A stretch of 64,000 nt of DNA. Origin: Paragorgia papillata. Taxonomy: Eukaryota; Cnidaria; Anthozoa; Scleralcyonacea; Coralliidae. Below the pieces are notes generated by a model. That model was given only the letters and a program-made list of their open reading frames with translations, was not told the DNA's origin and made no database searches. The translations under genes and the position numbers were made by a program. The DNA lies in contig JAWNZC010000320.1 of NCBI GenBank assembly GCA_035771165.1, forward strand, positions 1,449,501-1,513,500, in the 5' to 3' direction. Below, piece by piece: positions 21,801 to 32,512 of this stretch (positions are counted from its first letter, which is position 1; each line of letters begins with the position of its first letter).

Positions 21801-22409
21801 CGCTTTATGAAGAGAATCAAAGAAGCTGTCAAGGTTGGCATCTGGGATGGACTCTGTCCAGACTGGTTTAGACTCACCAAAGACCGCACCCCATTACCAT
21901 CACAAAACTCTCAGCTGGCATTGATTGAGGCTATTGAGTCAGAAACATTGGACACTTTGTTCAAGATGAAGTTTTGCAGTGGAAAAGAGTTTACTGTTTG
22001 CTTGCAAGAGCAAATCTTCTACAGATCTTTTTATGCCAACGAGGATATCTACAGCGTCGCAACACCGCCATCATGTGTTCTTCTAGATATCGCTTTATCG
22101 AAAGGAGGACCAGAAGCCATTGCTGAAAGTTTCTACAACTCCATGCGAGCGCAGCAACAATCTGGTGGCCAATCGAATGAAACTTTGGCAAGAAGAACGA
22201 AGCTGAACTGGTGTTTACCCTCATTGAAGAAGTGTGACAGCATCATTAAAGAAAGTGTCCGCTTGTACCTCACAGGAGACGACGGGATCAGACGTCATCG
22301 GAAAAACACTCTATATTCCAGCCGTGCCCGTGCTAAGGAATATTCTGTATCTAAAGTCGTTGATCGCATGGATTCTGAGCTGGGTCGTTGCCCCTTCTTA
22401 GCTGAGTAG
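18846..22409 (+). pseudogene. hAT-like transposase with N-terminal zinc finger, one frameshift and one stop
   Basis: Exon 1 (18846-18996) encodes a compact Cys/His domain (MDHICAVC, HTCTVC, FVHIFCG, CNNC), a PHD/RING-like zinc-binding module. The intron GT at 18997 to AG at 19112 joins in phase to exon 2 (19113 on), giving CIKK-DADIEMV. A frame change occurs near 19760-19770 in A7, after which the frame is open to 22409 except for TAG at 20823-20825. The catalytic part shows DKATPSRTTNQ (first Asp candidate), GVAADGPYQ (second) and, just after the stop, CDPAHVLNLGV, echoing the hAT C-x2-H region. The C-terminal part has GGPEAIAESFYN and RRTKLNWCLPSL, a plausible Glu-bearing end. About 1,150 aa when intact. 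Related unnamed proteins are, to my knowledge, common in cnidarians. Superfamily supported by the 8-bp TSD. The two breaks may be real or assembly errors. Confidence 0.65.
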
Positions 22410-22890
22410 CTGACTCATAAGTTATAGATGAGTGAGGACTAGACTATATACCTTCGAGAACGCAAACTTTTATTTGAGAATTGTGTGACTGTTATGAACA
22501 TGATAAACTTGCAAACAGCAGTGAACAAGCAATATTGTATTCGTGATATTACTGACACTAGTATACTATAATTGTGTTATGAACTATAATATGAGTAACT
22601 TATAATCTATAATCTATAATTTATGTTTGTTTACAATGGCTAATTTCCAATGCCACGTGACGTGATTCATGATTGTTGAACAATAATATGACACTATAAA
22701 AATGTTAAAACGAGAAGCTGTTCAAATTTTACTGTGTGGTCGATTCAAGTCAACGTAAAACGCGCGCAAAGTCGCAAACACTGTATTGGGGATTGAAGTA
22801 TTGACACTTTCGTTAGTCCCGTACCCAAGTAATTGTTTTGGGTGCAGATACACCTGTAAGTCAAAAACCTCAAGCTTGCAACTATGCACA
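22410..22890. other. 3' non-coding part of the hAT element
   Basis: AT-rich, with no gene. Repeated short TATAATCTATAAT and GAACTATAATATG words near 22580-22625 form weak dyads. Confidence 0.4.
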
Positions 22891-23503
22891 TCAGTGGGCC
22901 TAGTGGGGTGGTCGCGTGGCGCCGGCGCACCGCCCCTGCCGGCGTGGCGTTCATCTTCACCTCCCTCGGCGCAGCATCTGAACGCCTATGGCTTATCTTC
23001 GGCGTGGAGTTGACATGGAATGCACCCTGGAGTGAGAGTAATACCTTTAAAAAAAAATTTTAAAAATTTTTAAAAAATTTATTTTTGTTGAATAGGAAAA
23101 TATGGAAACAAGTGGAACTGGGAAAAGAAAAATTGATGCCATTTGTGTTGAAAATGTAAATGACTCAGATGGATCTTTGAGTTCCTGTGCAAGTACACCA
23201 ACATCCAAAGGAAAATAAATCTCTTCTGGAAGCGATCCCTTCAAACTCCAGAGAACAACAATATCTCAAGCCAAATCACCAGAGTACACAATTTACTGTG
23301 ATCAAGATGTTGACTTCGCTGCGAAAGCTGGAAATATACCGCCTGAGTTACGGCATCGGTTAGTCAGGGGAACCATCAACAACATGATATCCACAGCATT
23401 TAACCCCCCATGGAACAGGATGCCAACAACAAATGAGGTGATGGAAATGGCTAAAAGTCTTGTTGTTACATATCCCCAATTATGCGACGATGCAACCAAA
23501 CAT

Positions 23504-24921
23504 GTAAGTTATAATCAACCTTTTTTTATTACACAGTCGACATTTTTTATTACACAGAATTGACACATCTTGCACCTTCTACTGTATACAATGCCAATAT
23601 TTTGGTAATACATTATAGTACTGTACCTTTACCTTGACACTCATTTGACACTCGATACCATGATTTATTTTCAATACTTGTTATTCGATCAATTCCTGCA
23701 GTAAGGCAAAATCCACAATGCAATGTCGATTCATGAAATCGATAAACAAAATTGAATAGGGTTTTAGGATAAAACAACAAACAATAATAACAAATAAAAT
23801 AGAAAGTTCCAGTAAATAAAATAAAATAGATAAAATAAAATAGAAATAAAAGAGAATGTTCCAGTTTACAGAACTGTTTGGCAGGTTTTCTTTTGTCAGT
23901 ATCGGAAGTACTGTATCCTATATCAAAAGTATCGACATTCAATATTATTGAAAACATCAAAAACTCAAAGTATCGGTATCGACAAAGCCAATTATTAAAT
24001 TTTTCGATAATATTGAGTATCGAACCAGCACTAACTGAAACTGCAATGGTCCTCCACCAATTTTGCTGGTCCTCCAATATTTCAATGATATTAAATTTTC
24101 ACAAGTATATCAAGTGACTTATAATTTTATTTAGGTCCTCATTAATAATTTATTAGCAAAACACAATATCAGTGAATCACTAAAAATAAATTAATGTCTA
24201 ATTATCAGACCGTAGTGGTATAGTAAATATATTAAAAATTAGTGATTAGTCCTCATCACTGCTACTGGTAGTCTGCTCATCCTGAGTGGTGTAGGGGTTT
24301 TGGAAATACTTCTGCAGCTGCTACTATTCCAAAGGTCGATACTGTAGCTGGAAGTGGATCAAAAGTTTCTATGCAACTAAATTGCAGCATAACAGTCATC
24401 TGGTCAGTAACTCTGTCCTCTCTCAAGCACATTCTTTGTTCTGTTTTGATTAATGTTTTGCCGCTGACTGAAACTTTGTTCTTTTTAATGAGTAAAGGAA
24501 CTCAAAATAACAGCTGGTCAACAGTCAATTCTTAAAAATTCATTTGGCCAGTCACTTTCACCAGTGACCTGTCAGCCATTATTTTGATGCTTGTACATAT
24601 AGGATAAGCATTTTGCTTAAAAGTACATAATTGTATGATTTGTTTTTGCTTAAATCTGATACTAGTTTTAGTAAAGAAAAGTGTGACTACGCCAAAATTC
24701 ACCAAACTGAACAGACTCTTGCAATTGATCAAACCTGGTAGTTTTGTGAAAATGATTTGAATGTTGTTCAGACATCCCTTAATTTTGACTGGTCAAAATG
24801 CCAAATGACAAGTGTAGAAAAAAATTATTAGATATGCTCAGTAGTTTTTTAGAAAAACTGATTTTGGTCTCAATGTGTCATTCCCCATCCGTCAGCTTCA
24901 ATGTTGTGCTTAAATGTTTAG
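23504..24921. other. Intron of the broken gene, repeat fragments
   Basis: Contains an AAATA/GATAAAATA-rich minisatellite (about 23780-23865) and dyads around TATCGATA-type words: GACACTCGATACC at about 23647 and GAGTATCGAACC at about 24014, a probable degenerate MITE of about 400 bp. No gene seen. Confidence 0.4.
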
Positions 24922-25393
24922 GGTGTTATCTTCAAACAATTGAAAAAGAGACTTTATAATCTCAAGCCAGTTGAGAAGAAACAGGGGCCAAACAAAAAAA
25001 GAAAGAAAGAAATTGTAGACAAAAAAGATGAAGTTGAAAAAAATAAATACGATGAAGTTAATGTGGAGGAATTAGAATACCCTGGTTGTGAAACCTCTGG
25101 TGAGTAATATCCAATATGCACAACAGGTTTTACTCACCTGGAATGTTTGGGGTAATGTGTGAAAGGGTTAATCTCTTTTAGCATATACCTTGCAGGTGAA
25201 TAGTGCTTTATACGCAATCTGATTGGCTCTTCTATCTCGGGATATCATGCACTATTCACCTCCGAGCAAAACAAAGTGGCTGGCAGTTTTGCTCTGTTTA
25301 GTGAAGAAAGAGATTTTGTGGTACAGTGTATATGCAAACAAGGCTGTTGTAGTAGAATAACGAGATATGTTGTGGTATAGAATAAGTCAACAA

Positions 25394-25714
25394 GGGAAGC
25401 ACGGGTGGCGTGTGCTGTTAGGGCGCTGCCTCTCACCAATAGTTAAGCCCGGTTGGACGGGGTTAGTACTTGGATTGGTGACTGCTTGGGAATAACCCCG
25501 TTCTCGGTCGAGCTTGGGACTCATGTGAGTAGAGTTTAGTTGGTCTCTCCTGTGCTTCGAGGGTTTTTCGCTGGTTACTCCGGTTTTCCTCCCTCCATAA
25601 AACCAACACCTAGACCTTAGGAGGATAACCTTGCAAGGGACCTAGAGTCCTATTGTTACTTCTCCTGTACCGCTATGTACAGATGTTGATAAGATAAGAT
25701 AAGATAAGATAAAA
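25394..25714 (+). mobile_element. 5S rRNA-derived SINE, copy 1
   Basis: The head contains AGTTAAGCCCGG, GGGGTTAGTACTTGGATTGG and TGACTGCTTGGGAATA, in the order and spacing of the internal control region of 5S rRNA genes (25441-25494), so it belongs to the SINE3 type. The body includes TGTGCTTCGAGGGTTTTTCG and TTACTCCGGTTTTCCTCC, and the tail is (GATAA)n at 25687-25712. Lies in the second intron of the broken gene. Confidence 0.85.
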
Positions 25715-26197
25715 TTGAGTAGAACAGTGTCCACAGACTACCTGTATATTTCTTTAGACTTTTATAGCCGTGAATATATCCAAAAATATATAAAAACTGT
25801 TTTGCTGACCAATCTCGAGTACACCAAGCCGAGTGACCTTATCTTGCATGAAATTGATATTTAGGTATGAGAATACTGAAAAAATAGGAATATGAACCTG
25901 TAGTTTATGAGGTATATTAATTATGCTATAACTACGAATATTCACCTATGGTATAAGATTTAAATAGGTAATGATACCTCCATCGGCATTGTCTTCAGAA
26001 GCAGGACATATAGCATACAGTAACGTTAGCCACCGCTATTCATCTCCAGTGCCCTTGGTGAATAATACTGTTAAATAGCCTGACCTTCTTGTCTTACATT
26101 GAGGGACTGGTGGCCTACAGTACTATGCTGAATGAATTTGTCTGGTGTTAACTAGAATTATAAAATGCTAAAGTGTCCCTTGACCCTAAATGGGTTT

Positions 26198-26255
26198 AAC
26201 CCTTTACTGCCCATGCAAGAGTGCCTTTTAGTATTTTACTCTGGCTAACCTTGCT
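26198..26255. repeat. Fragment of the TTAA-flanked short repeat
   Basis: TTAACCCTTTACTGCCCATG followed by CTTTTAGTATTTTACTCTGGC aligns to the left halves of the copies at 43401 and 48423; the right half is missing. Confidence 0.5.
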
Positions 26256-26689
26256 GCCTCCAACTACATTTGGGAATTCAGATGAGATGGCCACTCAAAT
26301 GTACAAATATTGTCTAATGATTCCATATGTTTACTGTAGATGAACCATTCAGCCAACACATAATGGACAGGCACTATAATGCTTTGGTAAAGGAGATGCA
26401 GAAAGGCAAACCATCACCAACAAACATTAATTTATACTTAAATAAAGAATTTGATCAGCTTGTCTCACATTTGTCTTAACCCTTGGTACCATATTGGACA
26501 AAGTAATGGAAGCTGTACTTGCATTCGTTGGAATATTTTACGTCCTGGATATAGATTACCCTCCGTCCCACGAGCTTGGGCTTTCAGTATTACACAATTT
26601 TATATTTGGGGATAAATCCACACCAGCAGAACTGTTATCTCCCTTCAACACTGCCATTGAAGAATATACGAAGTTCAAGAACAGTGCGT

Positions 26690-27059
26690 AGACCATATTT
26701 TTTTAAACATTAATTTGATATACATACAGTATATAATATTGAACTTTTGTTCTCGTTTGAACAATCGTATACTACTATACGTTATAAACGTTATATACCG
26801 TGATTGAGGTGTCTACGCGTGCAACTTCATGGTGTGATTTCTTGGTTGGTGCATTAAAGGTGGAGATTTTATACAGTATCAAATAAGCTCAGGTTATTTT
26901 ACAGACAGACTTCCCCTTTAATTGTAGTTTTTATAATATACATGTTGTAATTAAAACTTGCGGTTAAAATGAGTTATTCTATTATTAAAGTTAAAATGAG
27001 TTATTCTATTATTAAATTTTAGATTGCAGGTTTACAATTTATTATATTATATATTCAGA
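26690..27059. other. AT-rich spacer
   Basis: No gene or clear repeat beyond a direct duplication of AAAATGAGTTATTCTATTATTAAA at about 26966-27016. Confidence 0.5.
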
Positions 27060-27475
27060 AATTGTACAGAGCAGCTTTTTTCCCTAATTTTTCTTACTTT
27101 AAGTAAAAATGTTCTTAATGTGATTCTTGGCAATATAATTTTACTTATTTTAAGCAAAAAAATGCTTAATGCAAGTATTTCTTGTTTTGCTTCAAACAAG
27201 AATCGTATAAGAATATTGTTACTTATGTTAAGCAAAAAATTGCTTTAAACAAGTATTTTTTTTCTTGAAACAAGAATCATATAAGAATATTATTACTTAT
27301 TTTAAGACAAAATATTCTTGTTAAGATTCTTGATAAGAACTGTATTCTTGCAAGAAATTCTTGTCAAGACAAATATTCTTACTATACGGACAAGAACAAC
27401 GTTGCTTATTTTAAGCATTTATTTGCTTAAAACAAGTTTGTTTTTACTTAAAATAAGAATCAGAATTTTGCTGTG
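27060..27475. repeat. Palindrome-rich TTAAGCAA / AAGAAT stretch
   Basis: Repeated words TTTTAAGCAAAAAA, TGCTTAA, AAACAAGAAT, ATAAGAATATT and their complements form many short overlapping dyads. Open frames here (LLILSKKML and similar) come from the repeat. Similar AAGAAT/CTTGTTT mosaics occur as MITE-like repeats in animal genomes. Confidence 0.6.
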
Positions 27476-27485
27476 TATATATATG

Positions 27486-27541
27486 CATAAACTAAAGTAT
27501 GTAATATACAATCTTTGTATATTACATTCTTTAGTTTATGT
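27486..27541. repeat. Hairpin, 24-bp stem
   Basis: CATAAACTAAAGTATGTAATATA is followed after a few bases by TATATTACATTCTTTAGTTTATG. A near-perfect short palindrome adjoining the next foldback element. Confidence 0.75.
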
Positions 27542-27549
27542 TTATATTT

Positions 27550-27736
27550 AACAAATAGATTCCATTTTGCCGTTGTCTGTTCAGTTATAGATGCACAGAT
27601 GACGTCACAACGTGGTAAGAACAAAAAAGTGGCCCACGAGACGCAGTCGAGTGGGTCACTGATGTTCTTACCACGTTGTGACGTCTTCTGTGCATCTATA
27701 ACTGAACAGACAACAAAAAAATGGAATCTATTTGTT
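27550..27736. mobile_element. Foldback MITE, about 75-bp arms
   Basis: AACAAATAGATTCCATTTTG, GTTGTCTGTTCAGTTATAGA, TGCACAGATGACGTCACAAC and GTGGTAAGAAC are repeated in inverted order up to 27736, with about a 45-bp loop. Mirror open frames on both strands are by-products of the palindrome. Confidence 0.85.
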
Positions 27737-27741
27737 TTATA

Positions 27742-28617
27742 CAATACAAAAACTTAAAAGGTTTTTATAAAAACCCTGTCGGGTTTTGGGGCATGAAGAA
27801 AGAAAAAAACGAGTCAGCTGACGTGATCTGACGTGACCATGTGTCTGTCCTCTAATAGATCATGGGCAACAACCAATGAAAACACGCATAGCAACCAGGG
27901 TATTGTATAAATATATATAGATATAGTATCAACCAACTGGTGGTCTATTACAAATCCGGCTTTCTGATTGGCTGAGCTACCATGGTCTATTGGTGATAGA
28001 CCATAGCAGCGTTATCCAATGATAAACCTTCTTATAGCTGGAATACTCCTAGCTATTCTGACCAATCAGAAGCCACGGCATATTCACGCATCAAGCAAAA
28101 CCTGGAAACTAGGCTAAAAATCAAACATGGCGTCTGCTAAAATTTTTATACGAGTGAAGAAAACATTGGGTCGAAAGTAATGGAAATATATTCAGTTTGA
28201 CATTTTCGAATAAGAAAATGAATTCGCTTATGCCTATGGAGTATATCTACACCAAATGTGAAGCAAAGTAGTTACAATCTTGTGTTTTGTGAGCGATTGT
28301 TTACCATACGCCATCGAACTGCTCTGCATTATGTATGCGGAGACGTCTGCAAGCAAAAAGGTAAAACTATCCGAACATTTAGAACAATGTTTGATAAGAC
28401 TTCTTTACGTTAAAGAAAAGTTGTTTATGGTTGATACTAAAACAATTAGACAACTCGTCCTCGTTTTCTATGAGCAGATAGTTAACTCGGCTTCGCCTCG
28501 TTGACTATCAGCTCATAGAAAACTCAGCCTCGTTGTCTAATTGTTAAATATTTATGTGAGACATTAATATACAGTATTCTTAAATAGGAAACTCTATAAA
28601 TGCATAACTGGAGCGGT
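27742..28617. other. Non-coding stretch with short dyads
   Basis: CTTTCTGATTGGCTGAGC (27959) pairs loosely with GACCAATCAGAAG (28059). TGAGCAGATAGTTAACTCGG (28470) and GACTATCAGCTCATAG (28502) form a hairpin between TTAGACAACTCG and CGTTGTCTAATTG. Probably one degenerate MITE also seen at 15540-15752. No gene. Confidence 0.4.
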
Positions 28618-29130
28618 GCTACTAAACAACGTCCGTGACTGGCCTTCATTCTAACCGTCCGTGATCAATATTATAATAAATTAGTTGATATTTAAGAAAA
28701 ACTGACCATTTTTTATTGAAAACTTTTGTTTTTGTACCATGGTGTTTTGACCAGTATGATCAAAGTAATTTAAAAAAATAAGTGTTTTTTGTCGGTTTGC
28801 TTTTAGTCGACTTGTTGTCGCCGTGACCGGTTTACGTGTGTACGGTAATTTGGGGGCTTGGAGGGCATCATACCGCGGTCGAAAACTATGGTACAAATAA
28901 AGTTTTCAATTTAGTATGGTTAGTTTTTCTTAAATCTTTATATATCAACTAATTTATGATAAATATTGATAACGGACGGTTAGAATTATAGCCGCGAACG
29001 GTCACGGACGTTGGCGGACGTTCGCAGACGGTCACGGAGGTTGGCGGACGTTTACGGATGTTCGCGGACGGTCACGGACGTTGGCGGACGTTCCGACATT
29101 CACGGACGTTCGCGGACGGTGTTTAGTAGC
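28618..29130. mobile_element. TIR element with internal CGGACGTT minisatellite
   Basis: The ends GCTACTAAAC and GTTTAGTAGC are inverted repeats. Further in, CTAACCGTCCGTGATCAATAT and AATTAGTTGATATTTAAG (left) pair with TTATATATCAACTAATTTATG and ATATTGATAACGGACGGTTAG (right, 28939-28984). Between 28990 and 29122 is a tandem array of CGGACGTT(G/C)GC and CGGACGGTCA units, and short parts of it occur in the left arm. No clear TSD. Confidence 0.7.
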
Positions 29131-29191
29131 CCAGAAGCCAAACACGGAGGACATATATAGCCTGGCCTGAAGTACTATAGACTGCATAGTG

Positions 29192-29312
29192 CCTAATGCA
29201 AACACGAGAGTGAGTTGGGAGAATTCAAAAGTTTATGTGAACCCGAGCCGTAGGCGAGGATTTACTTAAGTACTTTCGAATTCTCCCAAACTCGCTCGAG
29301 TGTTTGCATCAG
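29192..29312. repeat. Imperfect palindrome
   Basis: AATGCAAACACGAGAGTGAG, TTGGGAGAATTCAAAAG and their inverse CTTTCGAATTCTCCCAA, CTCGAGTGTTTGCAT bound a 121-bp hairpin; GAGCCGTAGGCGAGG is near the loop. Confidence 0.65.
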
Positions 29313-29571
29313 GTTATATAAACACGGGTGGCCATTTTCTTTTATGAAATAAGGCTAAGAAAAGTCACAACCGTGTTTGCATAGTCTGATATAAACATGC
29401 CCGGTAAGTGGCCAATCACAGCGTGCGTAAGACACAACCTATTTTATCCCCGAGCCCAGGCATAGGGCCGAAGGCCCGGAGCCCAGTGAAGGTGTTAATA
29501 CGCGTGGAGTCATTTTACACGCGTGGACAAGTGTGATATGTGGACAAATTTCTGTGACCGGAATATTTATT

Positions 29572-29613
29572 AACTTATTTATTTATTTATTTATTTAATT
29601 ATTTATTTATATC
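29572..29613. repeat. (TTTA)n microsatellite
   Basis: About ten TTTA units with one interruption. Confidence 0.9.
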
Positions 29614-31034
29614 AATCTATGCATCAAAATTTATATCAAAATGAACATCAAAATATGGATAACATACTTGTGACAAAATTACATACTCAAAGGTTCAAAA
29701 CACTTACAACATTGAATATAAATCCTAATACATAGAACATACATATATGTGTATACAAACTTCCTACTCAGCATAACAAATATAAATCTCGTTTAGTAAT
29801 AAATGCATTGCATATTTGCATAGATTTTCACAAATAGAATCTATGGTCTTTATATATGAACTGCAGCGGTGCAGGAAGCGCCGAAGGTTTGCTAATCTAA
29901 TATAAATGTAAACAAGGCCGTTTTTCTGAAAATTAAACAACGGATCTAATATATTTAGTAGACAAAACCTATAGTGTCACATTCGGCAGAATCAAGCGAT
30001 AATTTTGATGTAGAATTTATTTAAATTCGGACAAACAGGAAATATTTAAACATGTTTTGAAACACGCGTTTCCAAAATATGTAATATGACACGCGACACC
30101 TACGCGATATCTAGACATGCACTGAACAGTTCACATATTGATATCTTACCGGTTGGAGAGGTGCTAAGGTGTGAAAATTTGGTCAATTTCTTCATGTAAA
30201 CGCGGGTTGACTTGGGCTCGTGTAAAGTGTCCAGACTCGTCCCCAGTCGCTTCTTTGGGATACAATTATGTTTTATCAAACGTGGATCAAACGTGGGATC
30301 ACAAGGGACTCACTAGGATAAAAGCGTGGGCGCGCGGGGTTTCACGGTAAGGGGGAGAGAAAAAATGGGAAGCGACTGGCAGAATACTAGAAATTTCTTG
30401 CAAATTATATGCATATCGTGCAACCTGGCATTATTTGCTTCGTAACCGGATTTTCTCCCTTTATTAGAGACAAATCGATATTTATATAATGTAGGCCTTT
30501 CAAATTACGTTTTCCTTCGTCATATTTCGAGCATCTCTAGATCTTATTTGCCAGCTGAAATCAATATATGGCAGAGTACGATGAAGATTTGAATGCTCAC
30601 TGCAACACGAGCTTAGATGGTGAATTTGAAATAGGCCCCCTTCGGAATGACAAAATAAATGGTTTAAACCTAGGATTAGTACATGTTGTTTGTGAAAATT
30701 GTTCGTCTAGGTTAGTGTAGTCTTGAGAAAGACTGGTGTTGATGTTTTAATAGTGAGTGATGTTTCGCCGGCCTCAGCGGCGGTCATCTTCAGAGTCAAG
30801 TGAAATGTTTCTGTCAGGTTCGCCTTACATTTTCTTGAGGACAAGAGAGTTTGTTAGCCAAAAATGCACAATAAAGTTCGATGAAATGGTCTTTCTTCAG
30901 CATCTAGAATTTTTGCATTGCCATTTTGAATGTGTAATCTGCCAGTCGTTACTTTCTCTCTCTCCATCCCAGATACCCTTGCGAGTTTAGCCTAGCAGCG
31001 TACGATATAACGACTGGGGACGGGTCTGTAAAGT
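29614..31034. other. Non-coding stretch, one short hammerhead-like motif
   Basis: No gene supported. A short frame at 30569-30718 (MAEYDEDLNA...) has no recognised homology. A hammerhead-core-like motif on the minus strand is listed separately at 30762-30793. Confidence 0.4.
30762..30793 (-). other. Hammerhead-ribozyme-core-like motif (weak)
   Basis: On the minus strand: CTGAAGA, then a mostly pairing stem (GACCGCC/GGCCGGC, two mismatches), then GAAAC. This matches the CUGANGA-stem II-GAAA layout. It is followed by a CAUCAACACCAGUCUUUCUC-like segment typical of retroelement ends. Stems I and III were not found, so catalysis is unlikely. Confidence 0.25.
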
Positions 31035-31043
31035 GTCGGCAAT

Positions 31044-32011
31044 CATTCTCGTACCCAGACCCACGCGTCCTTTGACAAATCTGGTGTAAAATCTCGTGTA
31101 AATCGTATCGTATCCATAATCAATCGTGAGGTAAACGATTAAGCTACGCGTTAGAAATGACGGGACAATCTAGTTCGGTGTTGAAGAGAGAACGGAGTTG
31201 TAGGGGAGCACGGTTGGCGTGTGCTGTTAGCGCGCTGCCTCTCACCAAAAGTTAAGCCCGGTTAGACGGGGTTAGTACTTGGATGGGTGACCGCTTGGGA
31301 ATGACCCCGTCGAGCTGAAAACTAATGTGAGTAGAGTTGTAGTTGATCTCTCCTGTGCTTCGAGGGTTTTTCTCCGAGTTCTCCGGTTTTCCTCCCTCCG
31401 CAAAACCAACACTTACATCATGGTAGTCATGTTCAATTGGGGCATTTCGCTCTGTTTGACCACCAGATGCTGTAGGCAATAAAGTTATTAAATCTAAAAT
31501 CTAAATCTAACAGAAAGATGCCATAACAGCCATCGTTCGCGGAGTCGAGGACATCGTAGCTGTATTGCCAAGCGAATTTGGCACATTATTTATCAACTTC
31601 TTTCCCTAGGAACATCATTCAGCGCAGTCTGGGAAGAAATTGTTGTTTTGTTCATCTCACAGCTGGCGAAACTTACTGTAAGAATATGGGATCCGGGATC
31701 GAAGGCTGTTGTTTTGAGAGACGATCGTATAAGCATGAGTTTAGTATCACGATAATAGGCTAATAATTTGATAATACATAATTTTATATTTTCGAATTCA
31801 AATGTGGTGCACGTATTACTGTTATTTGATTTGTCAAATTATATCAAACGTACGTGTTTATGGCGAACAGAATGTACATTGTAAAATTCTTAATATTTTG
31901 TTGAATTTGTTTGAATTATTTTCATTGTTTCCTAAAGCCAATCAGAACGCTCACATTTACAGGGTTTCCCAGAGCCACAAGCATTAGCGCGTGGGTCTGG
32001 GTACGAGAATG
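31044..32011. mobile_element. TIR element with 9-bp TSD GTCGGCAAT
   Basis: CATTCTCGTACCCAGACCC and GGGTCTGGGTACGAGAATG are exact inverted ends (homology 24 bp, through CACGCG). GTCGGCAAT flanks at 31035-31043 and 32012-32020. A 9-bp TSD fits Mutator-like elements. Similar CTCGTACCCAG/CTCGTTCCCAG ends occur in the elements at 44761 and 45259. It contains a nested 5S-SINE. No transposase seen. Confidence 0.85.
31203..31510 (+). mobile_element. 5S rRNA-derived SINE, copy 2 (nested)
   Basis: The head has AGTTAAGCCCGG, GGGGTTAGTACTTGGATGGG and TGACCGCTTGGGAATG. The body has CTCCGAGTTCTCCGGTTTTCC and the tail AATCTAAAATCTAAATCTAA (about 31489-31510). The tail differs from copy 1, so the 3' partner LINE may differ. 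Lies inside the 9-bp-TSD element. Confidence 0.85.
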
Positions 32012-32020
32012 GTCGGCAAT

Positions 32021-32512
32021 ATGATAATTTGTATCCAGTCTCGTACCCAGGCGCTTACGAACTGTCTTTGGCGCCAATTTTGTTAGTTGTCAAATCAGAC
32101 TCCTGTGTAAACATGGCGAGTTCAAGCGCTCGCAAAGAAAAAAATTCTGAACTTTCATAAATCATGGCAGTGGTCTAGTGACCAGATCGAATATTTGACA
32201 GTCTGTCTCAGAAGGATTACAAAACTGAAACGGACTACAAAAATGTCGACTTCAATTCAGATGTCGTTGCCTTGTTTTCTCGCTTACGCGAACGAATTGG
32301 CGCGAATATAAGGCAACGACATCTGAAACAATCGAAATTTGCTTACGACGTTTTTCAACATCACCAGCCGTGTTGTTTGCCATGTTGTTTAGTGAATAAT
32401 AATCGACCATATGTCTTGACACCAGGGTTGGGGAAAAAACTAGCCAACCCAAAGGCTTGGCGAGCTGTCCCGGGCTGGCTCTCAACCCGGGCTCGTGTAA
32501 AGGCCCCCTAAC
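32021..32512. other. Non-coding stretch
   Basis: Contains another isolated CAGTCTCGTACCCAGGCGC motif (32037) and repeated AGGCAACGACATCTGAA / CAGATGTCGTTGCCTTG dyads (32257-32330), a possible small foldback. No gene. Confidence 0.4.

Larger units (their letters stand above)
16744..23030 (+). mobile_element. Complete hAT-like DNA transposon, 6.3 kb
   Basis: The termini CCAGGGTGCATTCCATGT and ACATGGAATGCACCCTGG are exact inverted repeats, with CACGCCGAAGAT homology just inside. The 8-bp TSD AGTGAGAG is at 16736-16743 and 23031-23038. An 8-bp TSD and CAGGG-type ends fit the hAT superfamily. Inside is one multi-exon transposase-like gene (18846-22409, + strand) plus older MITEs. The edges are intact and the TSD perfect, so the insertion is fairly recent although the gene is broken. 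Confidence 0.85.
23102..26688 (+). pseudogene. Broken multi-exon gene of unknown function
   Basis: Exon 1 (about 23096-23503) starts METSGTGKRK, has an in-frame TAA at 23216-23218, and continues as IPPELRHRLVRGTINNMI and PQLCDDATKH. Exon 2 (24922-25099) encodes IFKQLKKRLYNLKP and a very basic KKKRKK run. Exon 3 (from 26340) encodes DEPFSQHIMDRHYNALVKEM and stops at 26477. Shifted by one frame (about 26490-26688) the protein resumes with VLAFVGIFYVLDIDYP and ends EEYTKFKNSA. All junctions are GT-AG with matching phases. The R-RLVR-T-NM / YP-L-D / KQL--R-NL pattern resembles unnamed metazoan proteins sometimes annotated as SAM-domain-containing-like, but no defined domain was recognised. One stop plus one frameshift suggests decay, or that the second stop ends a variant. 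Confidence 0.55.

Noticed and set aside
25441..25500. A true 5S rRNA gene
   Set aside because: Only the internal promoter region matches, the rest diverges and a SINE body and tail follow; the second copy at 31250 has the same structure.
27460..27757. Two mirror-image frames encoding almost the same protein on opposite strands
   Set aside because: Direct result of the palindromic MITE; no independent evidence of coding.
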